Source: Rhodovarius lipocyclicus
Lineage (GTDB): Bacteria > Pseudomonadota > Alphaproteobacteria > Acetobacterales > Acetobacteraceae
Length of the DNA stretch: 64,000 nucleotides
Direction of reading: 5' to 3'
Assembly (NCBI RefSeq): GCF_009900765.1
Contig: NZ_JAAABL010000001.1
Coordinates: 248,001-312,000 of the forward strand
The translations under genes and the position numbers were made by a program. Shown one piece after another: positions 52,669 through 61,894 of the stretch. The notes beneath the pieces were generated by a model. That model saw only the letters and a program-made list of their open reading frames with translations. It ran no database searches and was not told where the DNA came from. The first letter of the stretch is position 1; every line of letters begins with the position of its first letter.

Positions 52669-55152
52669 ATGGCAACGAAGAAGCCTAAAGCCGTTCCGAA
52701 GTCTCCTTTCCCGCCTGACGCCGGCACACTGCACCGTGAAGGCGACTGGCTTTGGATTCCGTTGCGCTCCGAGTGGCGCGATGTGTCTGCCAAACCCGAG
52801 GAAATTGTCCGCCAGACCTACATCCGCCATCTCGTCGAAAGCCTCGGCTATTCCCTCGATCAGATGGATCAGGAACGCCGAATCCAGTCTGGCCACCGGA
52901 GTCCACGAGCCGACATTGTGATCTGGGACACTCCGGCGAAGAAGGCCCTCGATCCAAGCCCGGCACCCGTCCTCGTCGTCGAGTGCAAGTCCGAGGCGGT
53001 CGATATCAACATTAAGGATTTTTATCAGGGCGAAAGCTACACACGCTCCGCCGGCTGCGAGTTCTTCATCGCGCACAACACCCGCTTCACCGCTATCTTC
53101 AAGCTGGTGCCCGGTCTGCCTGGCGAGTTCGTCCAGATCAGCGATATTCCCAAGGCCAGCGACTGGGGCGACGCCAAGCGGATCGAGGAGATCAAGAACA
53201 AACTCCGCGCCTTCAACCGCAAGGAGTTTCAGGATCTCCTGTTCAAGTGCCATTCGATCCTGCGCGACGTGCACAAGATGGACCCCGGCCGCGCCTTCGA
53301 CACCATCTCGAAAATCCTATTCGTCAAAATGTATATCGAGCGTTCCGGCCTGCACGGCACCTTCACCGTCGAGTATCTCGATGCCCGGGCAAAGGTTCGC
53401 CTCCCGACCGATTCCGCCGTGCATGACGGGCTCTTTGATCAGACGAAGGCCTACTACAAGGCCGACGATCTGTTCACGGCCGGCGACCGTCTCGATATCT
53501 CGGAGGCCACCTTCCGTCGCATCGTCAAGGAGTTGCAGGCCTTCGATCTGTCCAAGACCGGCGATGACATTAAGGGCCTCGCCTTCGAGCGCTTCCTTGG
53601 CACCACGTTTCGCGGCGAGCTCGGGCAGTTCTTCACGCCGCGCCCAGTCGTCGATTTCATGGTCAGCATGCTCGATCCAAAGGAAGGCGAGCTAATCTGC
53701 GATCCGGCCGCAGGGTCGGGCGGGTTCCTCATTCGCGCTTTCGAGCATGTGCGCAGCGAAATCGGTGCCTCGATCCAGGCCGAGAAGGATAAGGCCCGCG
53801 CCCATATCGAAGCGCTCGGCCTTGATCCGGACGAAGAAGAACGGCGGATCGACCAGGCTTTCGCCACGCTGAACAGGGAGCTTCTGCCCTCGGACGACCA
53901 GAACAAGCCGGTCGATACCCGCGTGGGGCGCCTCGCCTGGAACTGCATCTTTGGCACTGACGCGGAACCGCGCGCCGCGCGCACGGCCAAGATGAACATG
54001 ATCATGCATGGCGACGGCCATGGTGGCATCCACTACCATGACGGCTTGGTCGACATTAACGGCATCTTCCCCGACCGCTTCGACATCATCATCACCAATC
54101 CGCCCTTCGGATCTAATGTCGGCGACGACCAGAGGGTCGGCGGCAGCGATGAAACCCGCGTCTACGACGATGAGGCCTACAAGAAGCGCTGCATGACGCG
54201 CTATGGCGCGGCATGGGAAGAGAGCCATAAGCGGATGCTCGCCGCGTCGACGGCGAAGACCAAGATCCTCGATCTGTTCGAGATCGGCAAAGGCAAGTCC
54301 AACCGCGCCACGGAGATCGTCTTTGTCGAGCGCTGCCTGAATCTGCTGAAGCCCGGCGGGCGGATCGGAATTGTCCTGCCTGATGGCAATCTCAACAATC
54401 CCTCGCTGACTTGGCTGCGACGCTGGTGCGAGGGCAAGGCAAGAATCCTCGCGGTGGTCAGCCTACCGGAAGAAACCTTCCGCTCCGCCGACGCGACGGT
54501 GAAAGCCTCGCTCGTCTTCCTCAAGCGCTTCACCGAGGCCGATCAGACAGCCTGGGACGCGGCATGGACCGCCGCGCACGCGACACACGACGCGGCGTTC
54601 AACGCGGAACGAGACAAGCTCTGCGCTGATTTCGGCCCGCGCATCGTCTCGGGGGATGACAAGCACGCTGCGAAGATCCTGAAGTCGCTGTCGGCGATCG
54701 GCGCCGAGCGCGTGCCGCCTGCGTGGTTCTCGGCCAGTCCGCCTCCCTATCCGAAAAGCATCGGCGCCACGAAACTGAAGAAAGTGGGCTGGGACGATAA
54801 CGCGAAGGACCGCAAGAAGGCGGCGGCGCTGAAGAAGGATTACGCTGCGGCTTTCACCGACGATGTGACGAAGGCGGCCGACGCGCTCACCCGCGAACTC
54901 GCCGCCGCCTTGAAGACCGTTGACGAGCGCCACAACGCCGCATTGTGGGCGCATGTGCGCGAGGCCTTCGACTATCCCGTATTTGTTGCCGCGCCGAAGT
55001 CCGTCGGCATCACCTCGACCGGCGAGACGGGCGAGAATGTGCCGACCGATTTGCCTGCGCTGTTGGAAGCCTATCGACGCTTCGAGGTGTGGGCAGAGGC
55101 GGGAGCGAAGCCCACGGAGGCGCCGGATTTTTCCCTGCCCTCCGCTGCGTGA
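52669..55152 (+). CDS. Fused HSDR_N-like nuclease and N6-adenine DNA methylase
   Basis: The 827-residue protein has an N-terminal type I restriction-like nuclease domain (about residues 45-150) with a PD-(D/E)xK signature: Asp82 in RADIVIWD and Glu105-x-Lys107 in VVECKSE. A helical HsdM_N-like region follows, then an N6-Mtase domain with SAM motif DPAAGSGG at 345-352 and NPPF at 477-480. The C-terminus is charged. There is no helicase or translocase motor. The next gene encodes a specificity subunit (GTGA overlap). The layout resembles type IIB (BcgI-like) RM subunits more than classical type I. Confidence 0.85.
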   Translation: MATKKPKAVPKSPFPPDAGTLHREGDWLWIPLRSEWRDVSAKPEEIVRQTYIRHLVESLGYSLDQMDQERRIQSGHRSPRADIVIWDTPAKKALDPSPAPVLVVECKSEAVDINIKDFYQGESYTRSAGCEFFIAHNTRFTAIFKLVPGLPGEFVQISDIPKASDWGDAKRIEEIKNKLRAFNRKEFQDLLFKCHSILRDVHKMDPGRAFDTISKILFVKMYIERSGLHGTFTVEYLDARAKVRLPTDSAVHDGLFDQTKAYYKADDLFTAGDRLDISEATFRRIVKELQAFDLSKTGDDIKGLAFERFLGTTFRGELGQFFTPRPVVDFMVSMLDPKEGELICDPAAGSGGFLIRAFEHVRSEIGASIQAEKDKARAHIEALGLDPDEEERRIDQAFATLNRELLPSDDQNKPVDTRVGRLAWNCIFGTDAEPRAARTAKMNMIMHGDGHGGIHYHDGLVDINGIFPDRFDIIITNPPFGSNVGDDQRVGGSDETRVYDDEAYKKRCMTRYGAAWEESHKRMLAASTAKTKILDLFEIGKGKSNRATEIVFVERCLNLLKPGGRIGIVLPDGNLNNPSLTWLRRWCEGKARILAVVSLPEETFRSADATVKASLVFLKRFTEADQTAWDAAWTAAHATHDAAFNAERDKLCADFGPRIVSGDDKHAAKILKSLSAIGAERVPPAWFSASPPPYPKSIGATKLKKVGWDDNAKDRKKAAALKKDYAAAFTDDVTKAADALTRELAAALKTVDERHNAALWAHVREAFDYPVFVAAPKSVGITSTGETGENVPTDLPALLEAYRRFEVWAEAGAKPTEAPDFSLPSAA

Positions 55153-56543
55153 TCCGCCAGTGGAGGGCTCTCGAGCCCTGGATCGGTTCTGAAGATGCCG
55201 TGCATCGGCATTCTCACCATGCTTTGACTGCATTGCGCGATGTGATGAAACCGCGCCGTGAAGCCGTCGTCGTCAATGGCACGTTTGGCGATTGGGCGCC
55301 GATCACTGTGCATCTTGATGGCGAAATATCGGTGCGCGATCGCTCGGCACCCTACAAGGGAGCCATGTTCGCCGTCTATCCGGGTGACATCGTGTTTTCG
55401 AAGATCGACGCACGCAGCGGCGCGATCGGGATGCTTCCGGCATCGATTCCCAAGGGCGTCGTCACGCCGGAGTTCCCGGTCTTTGTCGCTGATCCGGCCA
55501 AACTGGATGCCGGATTCGTGCAGCGCATCCTGCGAACGGGCGGCTTTCTGAAGGCGCTTCGGTCGAAAGCGACTGGCACGAGTGGACGCAAGCGCATCTC
55601 GCCTGAAGCGTTTCTGGACCTGCGAATTCCCCTCCCGGATCTCGCCGAGCAACAGGCAATCGTCGCGGCCTATGATGCCGTGCTGAAGGCAGCAGCGGCG
55701 AAGGAAATGGCGGCGGACGCAGCCGAGGCGAAGGCCATGGCCGATTTCGAGGCCGCTCTCGGCTTCGCGCCGCCCGTGCCCTTGCCCGACAAGCCCATCT
55801 TCGTAGCTTCGTTCAAGGACCTCGACCGCTGGAGCCACGAAGGCGTCCTGCGGGGCGTTCTGAAACTCACCGATCCAGTGCCGGCCTTTCCGATGTCACT
55901 GCTCGGAACAGTGGGCAAGGTCAGCTACGGACTTCAAAAATATCCCGGCAATCGTCCCGGTTTGCACGCACGCCCCTATCTGCGGGTCGCAAACGTTCAG
56001 CGTAATCGTCTTGACCTACAAATCATAAAGACGATCAACGTTCCCGACGACGACATGCAGAAATATCGCCTTGAGGATGGTGACCTACTCTTGTGTGAAG
56101 GAAACAGCGCTGATCTTGTTGGCCGCGGAGCTATCTGGAGAAATGAGATCGCCGACTGCGTGCACCAGAACCACGTCCTGCGGGTTCGACTGGATCAATC
56201 GAAGGTGACGCCGGAATTCGCCTTGTCGGTTATCAACTCGAGCTATGGACAGGCGTATTTCCGAACCAAGGCGAAGCAAACAACAAATTTGGCTTCGATC
56301 AACAGCAAAGAAGTGGCGTCGTTTCCTCTGCCGCTTCCGCCGCTTCCTGATCAAATAACCATGATCGCCGCCCTTGATGCTGGGCGCGCCGCCGCTGCGC
56401 GGTTGCGCGCCGAGGCCGCCGCCGGCCGCGCCAAAGCATGGGCCGCGTTCGAGGCCGCCGTCTATGCTGCCGAGGCCACAACGACGGCGCCGGCGCCGGC
56501 GCCGAATCCCGCCAGCGAGGAAATTGCGGAGGCCCTCGCCTGA
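55149..56543 (+). CDS. Restriction-modification specificity (S) subunit
   Basis: The 464-residue protein begins at GTG 55149, overlapping the methylase stop. It has two target-recognition domains (about residues 35-195 and 235-420), each ending in a conserved helix (RIPLPDLAEQQAIVAAYDAVL and PLPPLPDQITMIAALDAG), the usual pseudo-twofold layout. It should direct the fused nuclease-methylase to a split DNA site. Its stop overlaps the start of the DUF429-like gene (TGATG). Confidence 0.88.
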   Translation: MIRQWRALEPWIGSEDAVHRHSHHALTALRDVMKPRREAVVVNGTFGDWAPITVHLDGEISVRDRSAPYKGAMFAVYPGDIVFSKIDARSGAIGMLPASIPKGVVTPEFPVFVADPAKLDAGFVQRILRTGGFLKALRSKATGTSGRKRISPEAFLDLRIPLPDLAEQQAIVAAYDAVLKAAAAKEMAADAAEAKAMADFEAALGFAPPVPLPDKPIFVASFKDLDRWSHEGVLRGVLKLTDPVPAFPMSLLGTVGKVSYGLQKYPGNRPGLHARPYLRVANVQRNRLDLQIIKTINVPDDDMQKYRLEDGDLLLCEGNSADLVGRGAIWRNEIADCVHQNHVLRVRLDQSKVTPEFALSVINSSYGQAYFRTKAKQTTNLASINSKEVASFPLPLPPLPDQITMIAALDAGRAAAARLRAEAAAGRAKAWAAFEAAVYAAEATTTAPAPAPNPASEEIAEALA

Positions 56544-57424
56544 TGTCGCCGCCTGCCGAGCCGGGCCGCGGCACAATGCGTGCCTTCCAGCGCACCATCG
56601 GCGTCGACTACTCGGGCGCGGAAACGCCGACTGCCAGCTTGAAGGGACTCCGGGTCTACCTGGCCGAGAGCGACGCCGCGCCCAGGGAGGTTCCGCCCCC
56701 GCCCTCGCCGCGCAAATACTGGACGCGACGCGGCATCGCGGAATGGCTCGCCGAGCGCCTGGCCGAGGATGTGCCGACACTGGTCGGCATCGACCACGGC
56801 TTCTCCTTCCCGCTGCGGTATTTCGAGGCGCATGGCCTGCTGGCCGACTGGCCCGCCTTCCTCGACGATTTCCAGCGCCATTGGCCGACCGACGAGGATC
56901 ACACCTATGTCGATTTCGTCCGCGATGGGACCGTCGGCAATGGCGCGGAGCGCCAGGGCAACGCCCGCTGGCGGCGGTTGACCGAGTTGCGCGCGGGCAG
57001 CGCGAAATCGGTGTTCCATTTCGACGTGCAGGGCTCGGTGGCGAAGTCCACCCATGCCGGCATCCCCTGGCTGCGCTTCCTGCGCCAGCGGTTGGGCCCG
57101 CGCGTGCACTTCTGGCCCTTCGACGGGTGGGAGGTGCCAGCCGGGCGCTCCGCGATCGCGGAAGTCTACCCCGCCCTCTGGAGCCGCGGCTTCGCGCGGG
57201 ATGGTCGCACCAGCGATCAGCACGATGCCTTCAGCATCGCCGCTTGGCTGGCGATGGCCGACCGGGACGGAAGCCTCGCAACCTTCCTGCAGCCACGCCT
57301 GAGCGCCCGGGACCGTGCCGTCGCCCAAGTGGAAGGGTGGATCCTCGGCGTTGCCGGTGCGCTGGACGCCGTTGGGGGCGTGACGATGCCGGAGGGAAGG
57401 GGTGCCGCTGATTCCCTTCACTGA
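56543..57424 (+). CDS. DUF429 / RNase H-fold predicted nuclease
   Basis: The 293-residue protein shows the acidic residues expected of the RNase H-like DUF429 fold: Asp22 in GVDYSGAE, Asp84 in GIDHGFSF, Glu207 in AEVYPALW and Asp228 in DQHDAFSIAAWLA. It starts at ATG 56543 within the S-gene stop; an alternative ATG at 56576 trims 11 residues. No member function is firmly known. Tight coupling to the specificity gene suggests a role in the same system, such as processing cleaved or foreign nucleic acid. Confidence 0.68.
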   Translation: MSPPAEPGRGTMRAFQRTIGVDYSGAETPTASLKGLRVYLAESDAAPREVPPPPSPRKYWTRRGIAEWLAERLAEDVPTLVGIDHGFSFPLRYFEAHGLLADWPAFLDDFQRHWPTDEDHTYVDFVRDGTVGNGAERQGNARWRRLTELRAGSAKSVFHFDVQGSVAKSTHAGIPWLRFLRQRLGPRVHFWPFDGWEVPAGRSAIAEVYPALWSRGFARDGRTSDQHDAFSIAAWLAMADRDGSLATFLQPRLSARDRAVAQVEGWILGVAGALDAVGGVTMPEGRGAADSLH

Positions 57425-57885
57425 CCCAGAGAGAACCGCCGCTGCGCTGGTCGCCCGCAGGGGAGCCGCATGAGGACCACCGCCGACAGTGGTCACGCCC
57501 CCTGGATCGGATGGATGGTCGGCTTGGGAGTCAGGGCCGGGTATTCAGTCTCCGGTAGCGTTTGCCTGGCGGTCGACCTGTGGAATTTTCCCAAGCTCGG
57601 CGCAGAGAATTTCTAGTCATATCAATGAGATAAAGGTTGATGGTTAAATCGGGCCACCCCCGAGCTTCGGAGACTTTCTCGCCTCCGGAGAGCGATTTCC
57701 GGGGGTCGTTGCGTTCTCCAACCCCCAAGCCACGGCCGCAAAACCCCAGGAACCCTGCGGTCCACGGCGCCAGCAACGCATGGGAAATGTGAGGTTGGGA
57801 AGCCAATTGGAGCAGCGGTGGGAACCAGAGCCAAAAATTCTCTGGTTGCATGCTCGCCCCGAGCAACGTGACGCTGTCCAGCCGC
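57425..57885. other. Gene-free island border
   Basis: Between the DUF429-like gene and the GntR gene I find no convincing coding region. The stretch contains an AT-richer patch at about 57590-57650 and the right copy of the island repeat at 57661-57845. Long open frames on the minus strand here match the repeat and have no recognisable protein content. Confidence 0.6.
57661..57845 (+). repeat. Island-flanking dispersed repeat, right copy
   Basis: This matches 28845-29028 in the same orientation (see that entry for the shared blocks). The two copies are 28.8 kb apart and enclose all metal, phage, recombinase and Fic/restriction genes, while ordinary genes lie outside. The copies have diverged, so the duplication is not recent. 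Confidence 0.8.
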
Positions 57886-58662
57886 TCAAGCGTCCGTATC
57901 CTCGCCGAAGACCAATTGCACACGCAGCGTCGGCATCCTTGTGACGGTGAACAGAACTGGTGTCTTCTCCGCGCCGATCCCGATATTGGTGCCTGACACG
58001 ACAAGGATGGGCTGCATGGGCCCGATCTCCAGGATGCGCGCCTCCGGCGAATCGGGCATTCGCCCGCTCACCTCGGTACGCAGGCGCAGATAGTCCTCGA
58101 CGCCGAGCGTGCGCAGGACGGCGCTGATTGAGCGGGCGTGGTCGAAGACCTGCGCGAGCCGGTCCGCCACCGTCGCTCCATCAGAGAGCAAGGCAGGGGA
58201 GAAATGATGGGACGCATAGCTCACCGGCCGCCCACCAACCCGCCGGAGCGTGTTCAGCACGGCAAGGCTCGTACCCGCACGCACACCAAGAGATCGCATA
58301 TGTTCCGTGGTCGCCCGCACGAAGCCGTGGCCGAGTAGCTCCGCTTCAGGCTCGAAACCTGCCTGCAGCGCATTCTCGGTGAAGCGGACACGCCGCCCAA
58401 TCCGATAGGCCAGAACTTCGCCTTCGATGAAGGTGCCGCGCCCCTGCTGGACGCTGACCAGCCCTTCGGCTTCCAATTCCGCCATAGCTCGGCGCAGCGT
58501 ATGCCTGTGAACGCCATACTGCTCGGCTAGGACCCGCTCGCTCGGCAACGATTCATCGCGACTGAACCGGCGCGCCACGATGTCGCGCTCGATGCGGGCC
58601 TTCACCTCGTGCCAGACCGCCGTGCCCCTGGTGCCGCGATTCGCGTCCCTCTTCTCCACCAC
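57886..58662 (-). CDS. GntR-family regulator, HutC/UTRA type (PhnF-like)
   Basis: The product (258 residues from GTG 58662) has a winged helix-turn-helix (LPSERVLAEQYGVHRHTLRRAMAELEAEGLV) and a UTRA ligand domain (GTSLAVLNTLRRVGGRPVSYASHHFSP). The pattern is closest to PhnF-like regulators. GTG 58662 was preferred because AGGAGAG precedes it; an ATG at 58695 lacks a ribosome site. It is the last gene of the tauD-TAXI-TRAP unit. The palindrome at 62805 resembles known PhnF-type sites and is its probable operator. Confidence 0.88.
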   Translation of the reverse strand: MVEKRDANRGTRGTAVWHEVKARIERDIVARRFSRDESLPSERVLAEQYGVHRHTLRRAMAELEAEGLVSVQQGRGTFIEGEVLAYRIGRRVRFTENALQAGFEPEAELLGHGFVRATTEHMRSLGVRAGTSLAVLNTLRRVGGRPVSYASHHFSPALLSDGATVADRLAQVFDHARSISAVLRTLGVEDYLRLRTEVSGRMPDSPEARILEIGPMQPILVVSGTNIGIGAEKTPVLFTVTRMPTLRVQLVFGEDTDA

Positions 58663-58699
58663 GAAATCGAGTCTCTCCTGGCGAAACCTGCACATGCGC

Positions 58700-60808
58700 C
58701 TAGGGAGCCGCGACCTGGCGCCCGTCGCCTGGCCGCAGCCCATTCAGCATCAGCAATGCTATCCCTACCATGGCACCCACGCCATAGAAGAGCGGGTCGG
58801 TGAAGACCATCAGCACCGACGCGCAGGTCAGCACCAGACGCGCCGGAACGCCCAGGGGGCCGCGCAGAAAGCCGACGAAGGCGGCACCGGCGAAACCGAC
58901 TGCCAACATGACCCGCACCGTCGCCAGCACCGTATCCAACCAGGTTCCGCTCACCAGCAGCAACTCGGGCGAGTACACGCCGACGAAAGGCACGAGGAAC
59001 CCCGACAGGCCGAGCAGCGTGCCGATCCAGCCGATCCGCATCGGCGACACGCCAGGACCGGCAAAAGGCGCCGCCGCTATGGCCGCTAGGGCGATGGGCG
59101 GCGTGAGCTGCGCCAGAATGGAGAAGTAGAAGATGAACATGTGCGTCAGAAACGGCGCTACGCCGAGGCCGAGCAGCGCTGGTGCCGCCACGGTGGCGCA
59201 GATTACATAGCTCGGGATGGTCGGCAGCCCGAGGCCGAGGACGAAGCAGGACAGCATCACCAGGACCAGGCTGATCCAGAGCTGTCCCTGCCCGATGGTG
59301 ATCAGCGCCGAGGTCACCTCGACCATGATGCCCGTCATGCCGAAGATGCCGTCCATCACGCCGATGATGACGCAGGAGATGCCCACCACCACGGCGCCAA
59401 TCGTGCCCTGATAGGCGCTGCGGGCGCAAGCGCGCAGGGCCTGCCGGCCGGCGGGATGCGCAGCATTGACGAGAGCGAGAAGGATGACGAAGACGGCAAG
59501 CCACAGCGAGCCCCAGGCATAGAGGATACCGCCTGCTGCCGCCATGACGGCCAGATAGGTCGGCAGGGCTGCCGCGGTAAGCCAAGCCATGGCGAACGTG
59601 CGGCCGAGGATCAGCACCAGGGTGAAGGCCAGGGCTGCCATCGCCGAATAGATCGGCGAATAGCCGAGGAAGAGCAGACCGATGATGACGAGCAGCGGCA
59701 TCAGCAGATGCCAGCGACCGCGCATGACCGATTGCGGAAGCCGGACCCGCTCGGCACCGAGGCCCAGGCGCCGTGCTTCCAGATAGGTGATCCAGCCGAT
59801 CCCGGCGAAATAGAGGATGGCGGGAATGGTTGCGGCGATGGCGATCTGAACGTACGGGATGTCCAGTATCTCGGCCATGATGAAGGCACCGGCCCCCATG
59901 ATCGGCGGCATGAGCTGCCCGCCCATGCTCGACGAGGCTTCCACCGCGGCGGCGTAGTCCGGGCGGTAGCCGTAACGCTTCATCAGCGGGATCGTGATCT
60001 GGCCCGAGGACACGACATTGGCGATGCCCGACCCGCTCACCATCCCCGTCAGGGCGGAGGAGACGATGCAGGCCTGCGCCGGCCCCGAGCGCCAGCCGCC
60101 AACCCAGCGTATCGCCAGGTCGTTGAACAGTGCCAGGACTCCAGATTGCTGCATGAAGGCGGAGAAGAGGATGAACAGGAAGATGTAGGTGGCCGAAACG
60201 CCTGTGGCGGTGCCAAGCAGGCCTTCGGTCCCGACGACGAGTTGCCCGATGATCTGGTCGTAGCCATAGCCGCGATGATTGAATGGCGCGGGGAGCATGT
60301 CACCGAGAAAGGCCCAGGCCAGCACGATGCCGCACAGGATGGGCAAAGCGAGGCCCGCCGCGCGACGTGTCGCTTCGAAGATCAGCACGACGAAAGCGGT
60401 GCCGACGATCAGGTCCACCTCGTTCGGCAGGCCGGGGCGGCTGGCGAAGTCGATGCCTTCATACAGGAAGTAGAGACCGCATGCCCCGCCGAGAGCCGCA
60501 CAGCCCCAGTCGTGCCATCCGGCCCGGCCGGCGCGCGGCTGTGCCCGCGGCGTGAAGATCAGGAAGCAGAGGGTGATCAGGAAGGCGGCATGCACCGCAC
60601 GCAGGGTGATCGCCGGCAGAGGATTGAGAAGGCTGCTCCATACCTGGAAAAGGGCGAAGGCGCCGGCTATGGCCGCAATCGCCCAGCGGGTGGTGCCTTG
60701 GCCCAGGGCGGTGGAGCCTTCCAGCGCCAGTTCCATGGCATCGCCCGCCGACAGTTCCGGTGTCGTGGATGTTGTCCGGCGCGGATCAGGATGGTTGGCG
60801 GGTGTCAT
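58700..60808 (-). CDS. TRAP transporter fused permease (DctQM, TAXI-associated)
   Basis: The 702-residue membrane protein has about 16-18 hydrophobic helices. The DctM part contains the GLPTIPSYVICATVAAPALLGLG and SALTGMVSGSGIANVVSSG motifs of the 4TM-12TM fused type that works with TAXI-family receptors. The ATG at 60808 follows GAGG; an upstream extension is not protein-like. It imports an organic acid-type ligand using a sodium gradient, together with the binding protein encoded 22 bases upstream. Confidence 0.9.
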   Translation of the reverse strand: MTPANHPDPRRTTSTTPELSAGDAMELALEGSTALGQGTTRWAIAAIAGAFALFQVWSSLLNPLPAITLRAVHAAFLITLCFLIFTPRAQPRAGRAGWHDWGCAALGGACGLYFLYEGIDFASRPGLPNEVDLIVGTAFVVLIFEATRRAAGLALPILCGIVLAWAFLGDMLPAPFNHRGYGYDQIIGQLVVGTEGLLGTATGVSATYIFLFILFSAFMQQSGVLALFNDLAIRWVGGWRSGPAQACIVSSALTGMVSGSGIANVVSSGQITIPLMKRYGYRPDYAAAVEASSSMGGQLMPPIMGAGAFIMAEILDIPYVQIAIAATIPAILYFAGIGWITYLEARRLGLGAERVRLPQSVMRGRWHLLMPLLVIIGLLFLGYSPIYSAMAALAFTLVLILGRTFAMAWLTAAALPTYLAVMAAAGGILYAWGSLWLAVFVILLALVNAAHPAGRQALRACARSAYQGTIGAVVVGISCVIIGVMDGIFGMTGIMVEVTSALITIGQGQLWISLVLVMLSCFVLGLGLPTIPSYVICATVAAPALLGLGVAPFLTHMFIFYFSILAQLTPPIALAAIAAAPFAGPGVSPMRIGWIGTLLGLSGFLVPFVGVYSPELLLVSGTWLDTVLATVRVMLAVGFAGAAFVGFLRGPLGVPARLVLTCASVLMVFTDPLFYGVGAMVGIALLMLNGLRPGDGRQVAAP

Positions 60809-60830
60809 CACGCTCAATCCTCGACGCGCT

Positions 60831-61811
60831 TTAGCCGAGCGCCGTGATGCCGCGGGCGACGAAGAAGTCGCGCGCGGCGTCATGGAAGGCGATCGGCATG
60901 CCCTGGACCGCCCGCTGCAGCGAGAAGCTCCGAAGCGAGCCATGGGCTCCGCGGAACGGGTCCAGATTGGCGAAGATCGCCTCCAGCACCTGTGTCACAG
61001 TGGCATTGGGCATGGAGGCGTCGCAGAACAGGTGCGTCCACACGATGGCGGTCGGCGCCGGAAGCCCTTGGGCCTGGTAGGTGCCCGCAGGCACCTCACC
61101 GAGGATGTAGGCCGCATCGCCGATCGCCGTGATGGTCTCGGCAGGAATCGGCACGAAGCGCAGGTCGATGCTGCGGCCAATCTCTACCAAAGCCGAGGCG
61201 CCGAGGCCGGTGCTCAGGAAGAGACCGTCGATGCGGCGGTCGCGAATCGCATCGGCGGAGTCGGTGCCCGACAGGAACTCGATGCGGCCGAGATCTGCGA
61301 AGGATATGCCCGCGGCAGCCAGGATCGTACGCGCGTTGCTCTCCGTGCCGCCGCCGGCTGCACCGACCGTGATGCGCTTGCCGCGGAGGTCCTGGAGCGT
61401 GCGGATGCCAGAATCGGCACGTACGGCCAGATGCACATAGCTCGGGAACAGCGCCGCCACGCCGCGCAGACTGGGCAGCGGTCGAGGGTAGCGGCGCTCG
61501 TCCGTTCCGCGCACGGCGGCGGACAGTGCATCTGCGAGGGCGAGGCCGAATTCGGCGCGCCGGCGCAGCACGAGTTGGATGTTCTCATGCGACCCGCCGG
61601 TCTGCTGCACCTGGGCGCGGACATCAGGCATGCTGGCCGAGATGGCGGCGACGACTGCGACGCCGACCGGGAAGAAGGCACCTCCGGAATGTCCGGCGCC
61701 GACATTGATGAAGCGCGCCGCATGGGCGGGCGTTGCGGCCGCGCCGGCACCGGTGGCGAGAGTCAGGGCACCGAGATGACGACGGGTCAGGAGAGGTGGG
61801 AAGGAAGTCAT
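60831..61811 (-). CDS. TAXI-family TRAP substrate-binding protein
   Basis: The 326-residue exported receptor starts at ATG 61811, after AAGGA. A signal peptide (LTRRHLGALTLATGAGAAATPAHAA) is followed by the TAXI hallmark INVGAGHSGGAFFPVG, QQTGGSHENIQLV and LRGKRITVGAAGGGTESNAR. It works with the fused TRAP permease. Genes for a TauD-type oxygenase and a PhnF-like regulator in the same unit suggest a sulfonate, phosphonate or aryl-ether carboxylate ligand; this is inference. Confidence 0.9.
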   Translation of the reverse strand: MTSFPPLLTRRHLGALTLATGAGAAATPAHAARFINVGAGHSGGAFFPVGVAVVAAISASMPDVRAQVQQTGGSHENIQLVLRRRAEFGLALADALSAAVRGTDERRYPRPLPSLRGVAALFPSYVHLAVRADSGIRTLQDLRGKRITVGAAGGGTESNARTILAAAGISFADLGRIEFLSGTDSADAIRDRRIDGLFLSTGLGASALVEIGRSIDLRFVPIPAETITAIGDAAYILGEVPAGTYQAQGLPAPTAIVWTHLFCDASMPNATVTQVLEAIFANLDPFRGAHGSLRSFSLQRAVQGMPIAFHDAARDFFVARGITALG

Positions 61812-61894
61812 GTCTCGATCCTTGTGAAGCGTCGGGACGTGCCGCCCCGGAGAGACCGGGGCGGTTGCAGGGACTGTTGCGGAAAGGCGCCGGG

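Noticed and set aside
54945-55148. A longer S subunit starting at ATG 54945
   Set aside because: The extra 68 residues are an out-of-frame reading of the methylase C-terminus; the GTG at 55149 overlapping the stop gives a normal start.
57531-58004. A 157-residue minus-strand frame across the right island repeat
   Set aside because: It overlaps the GntR gene and the repeat, and its counterpart in the left repeat copy does not keep the same reading frame.
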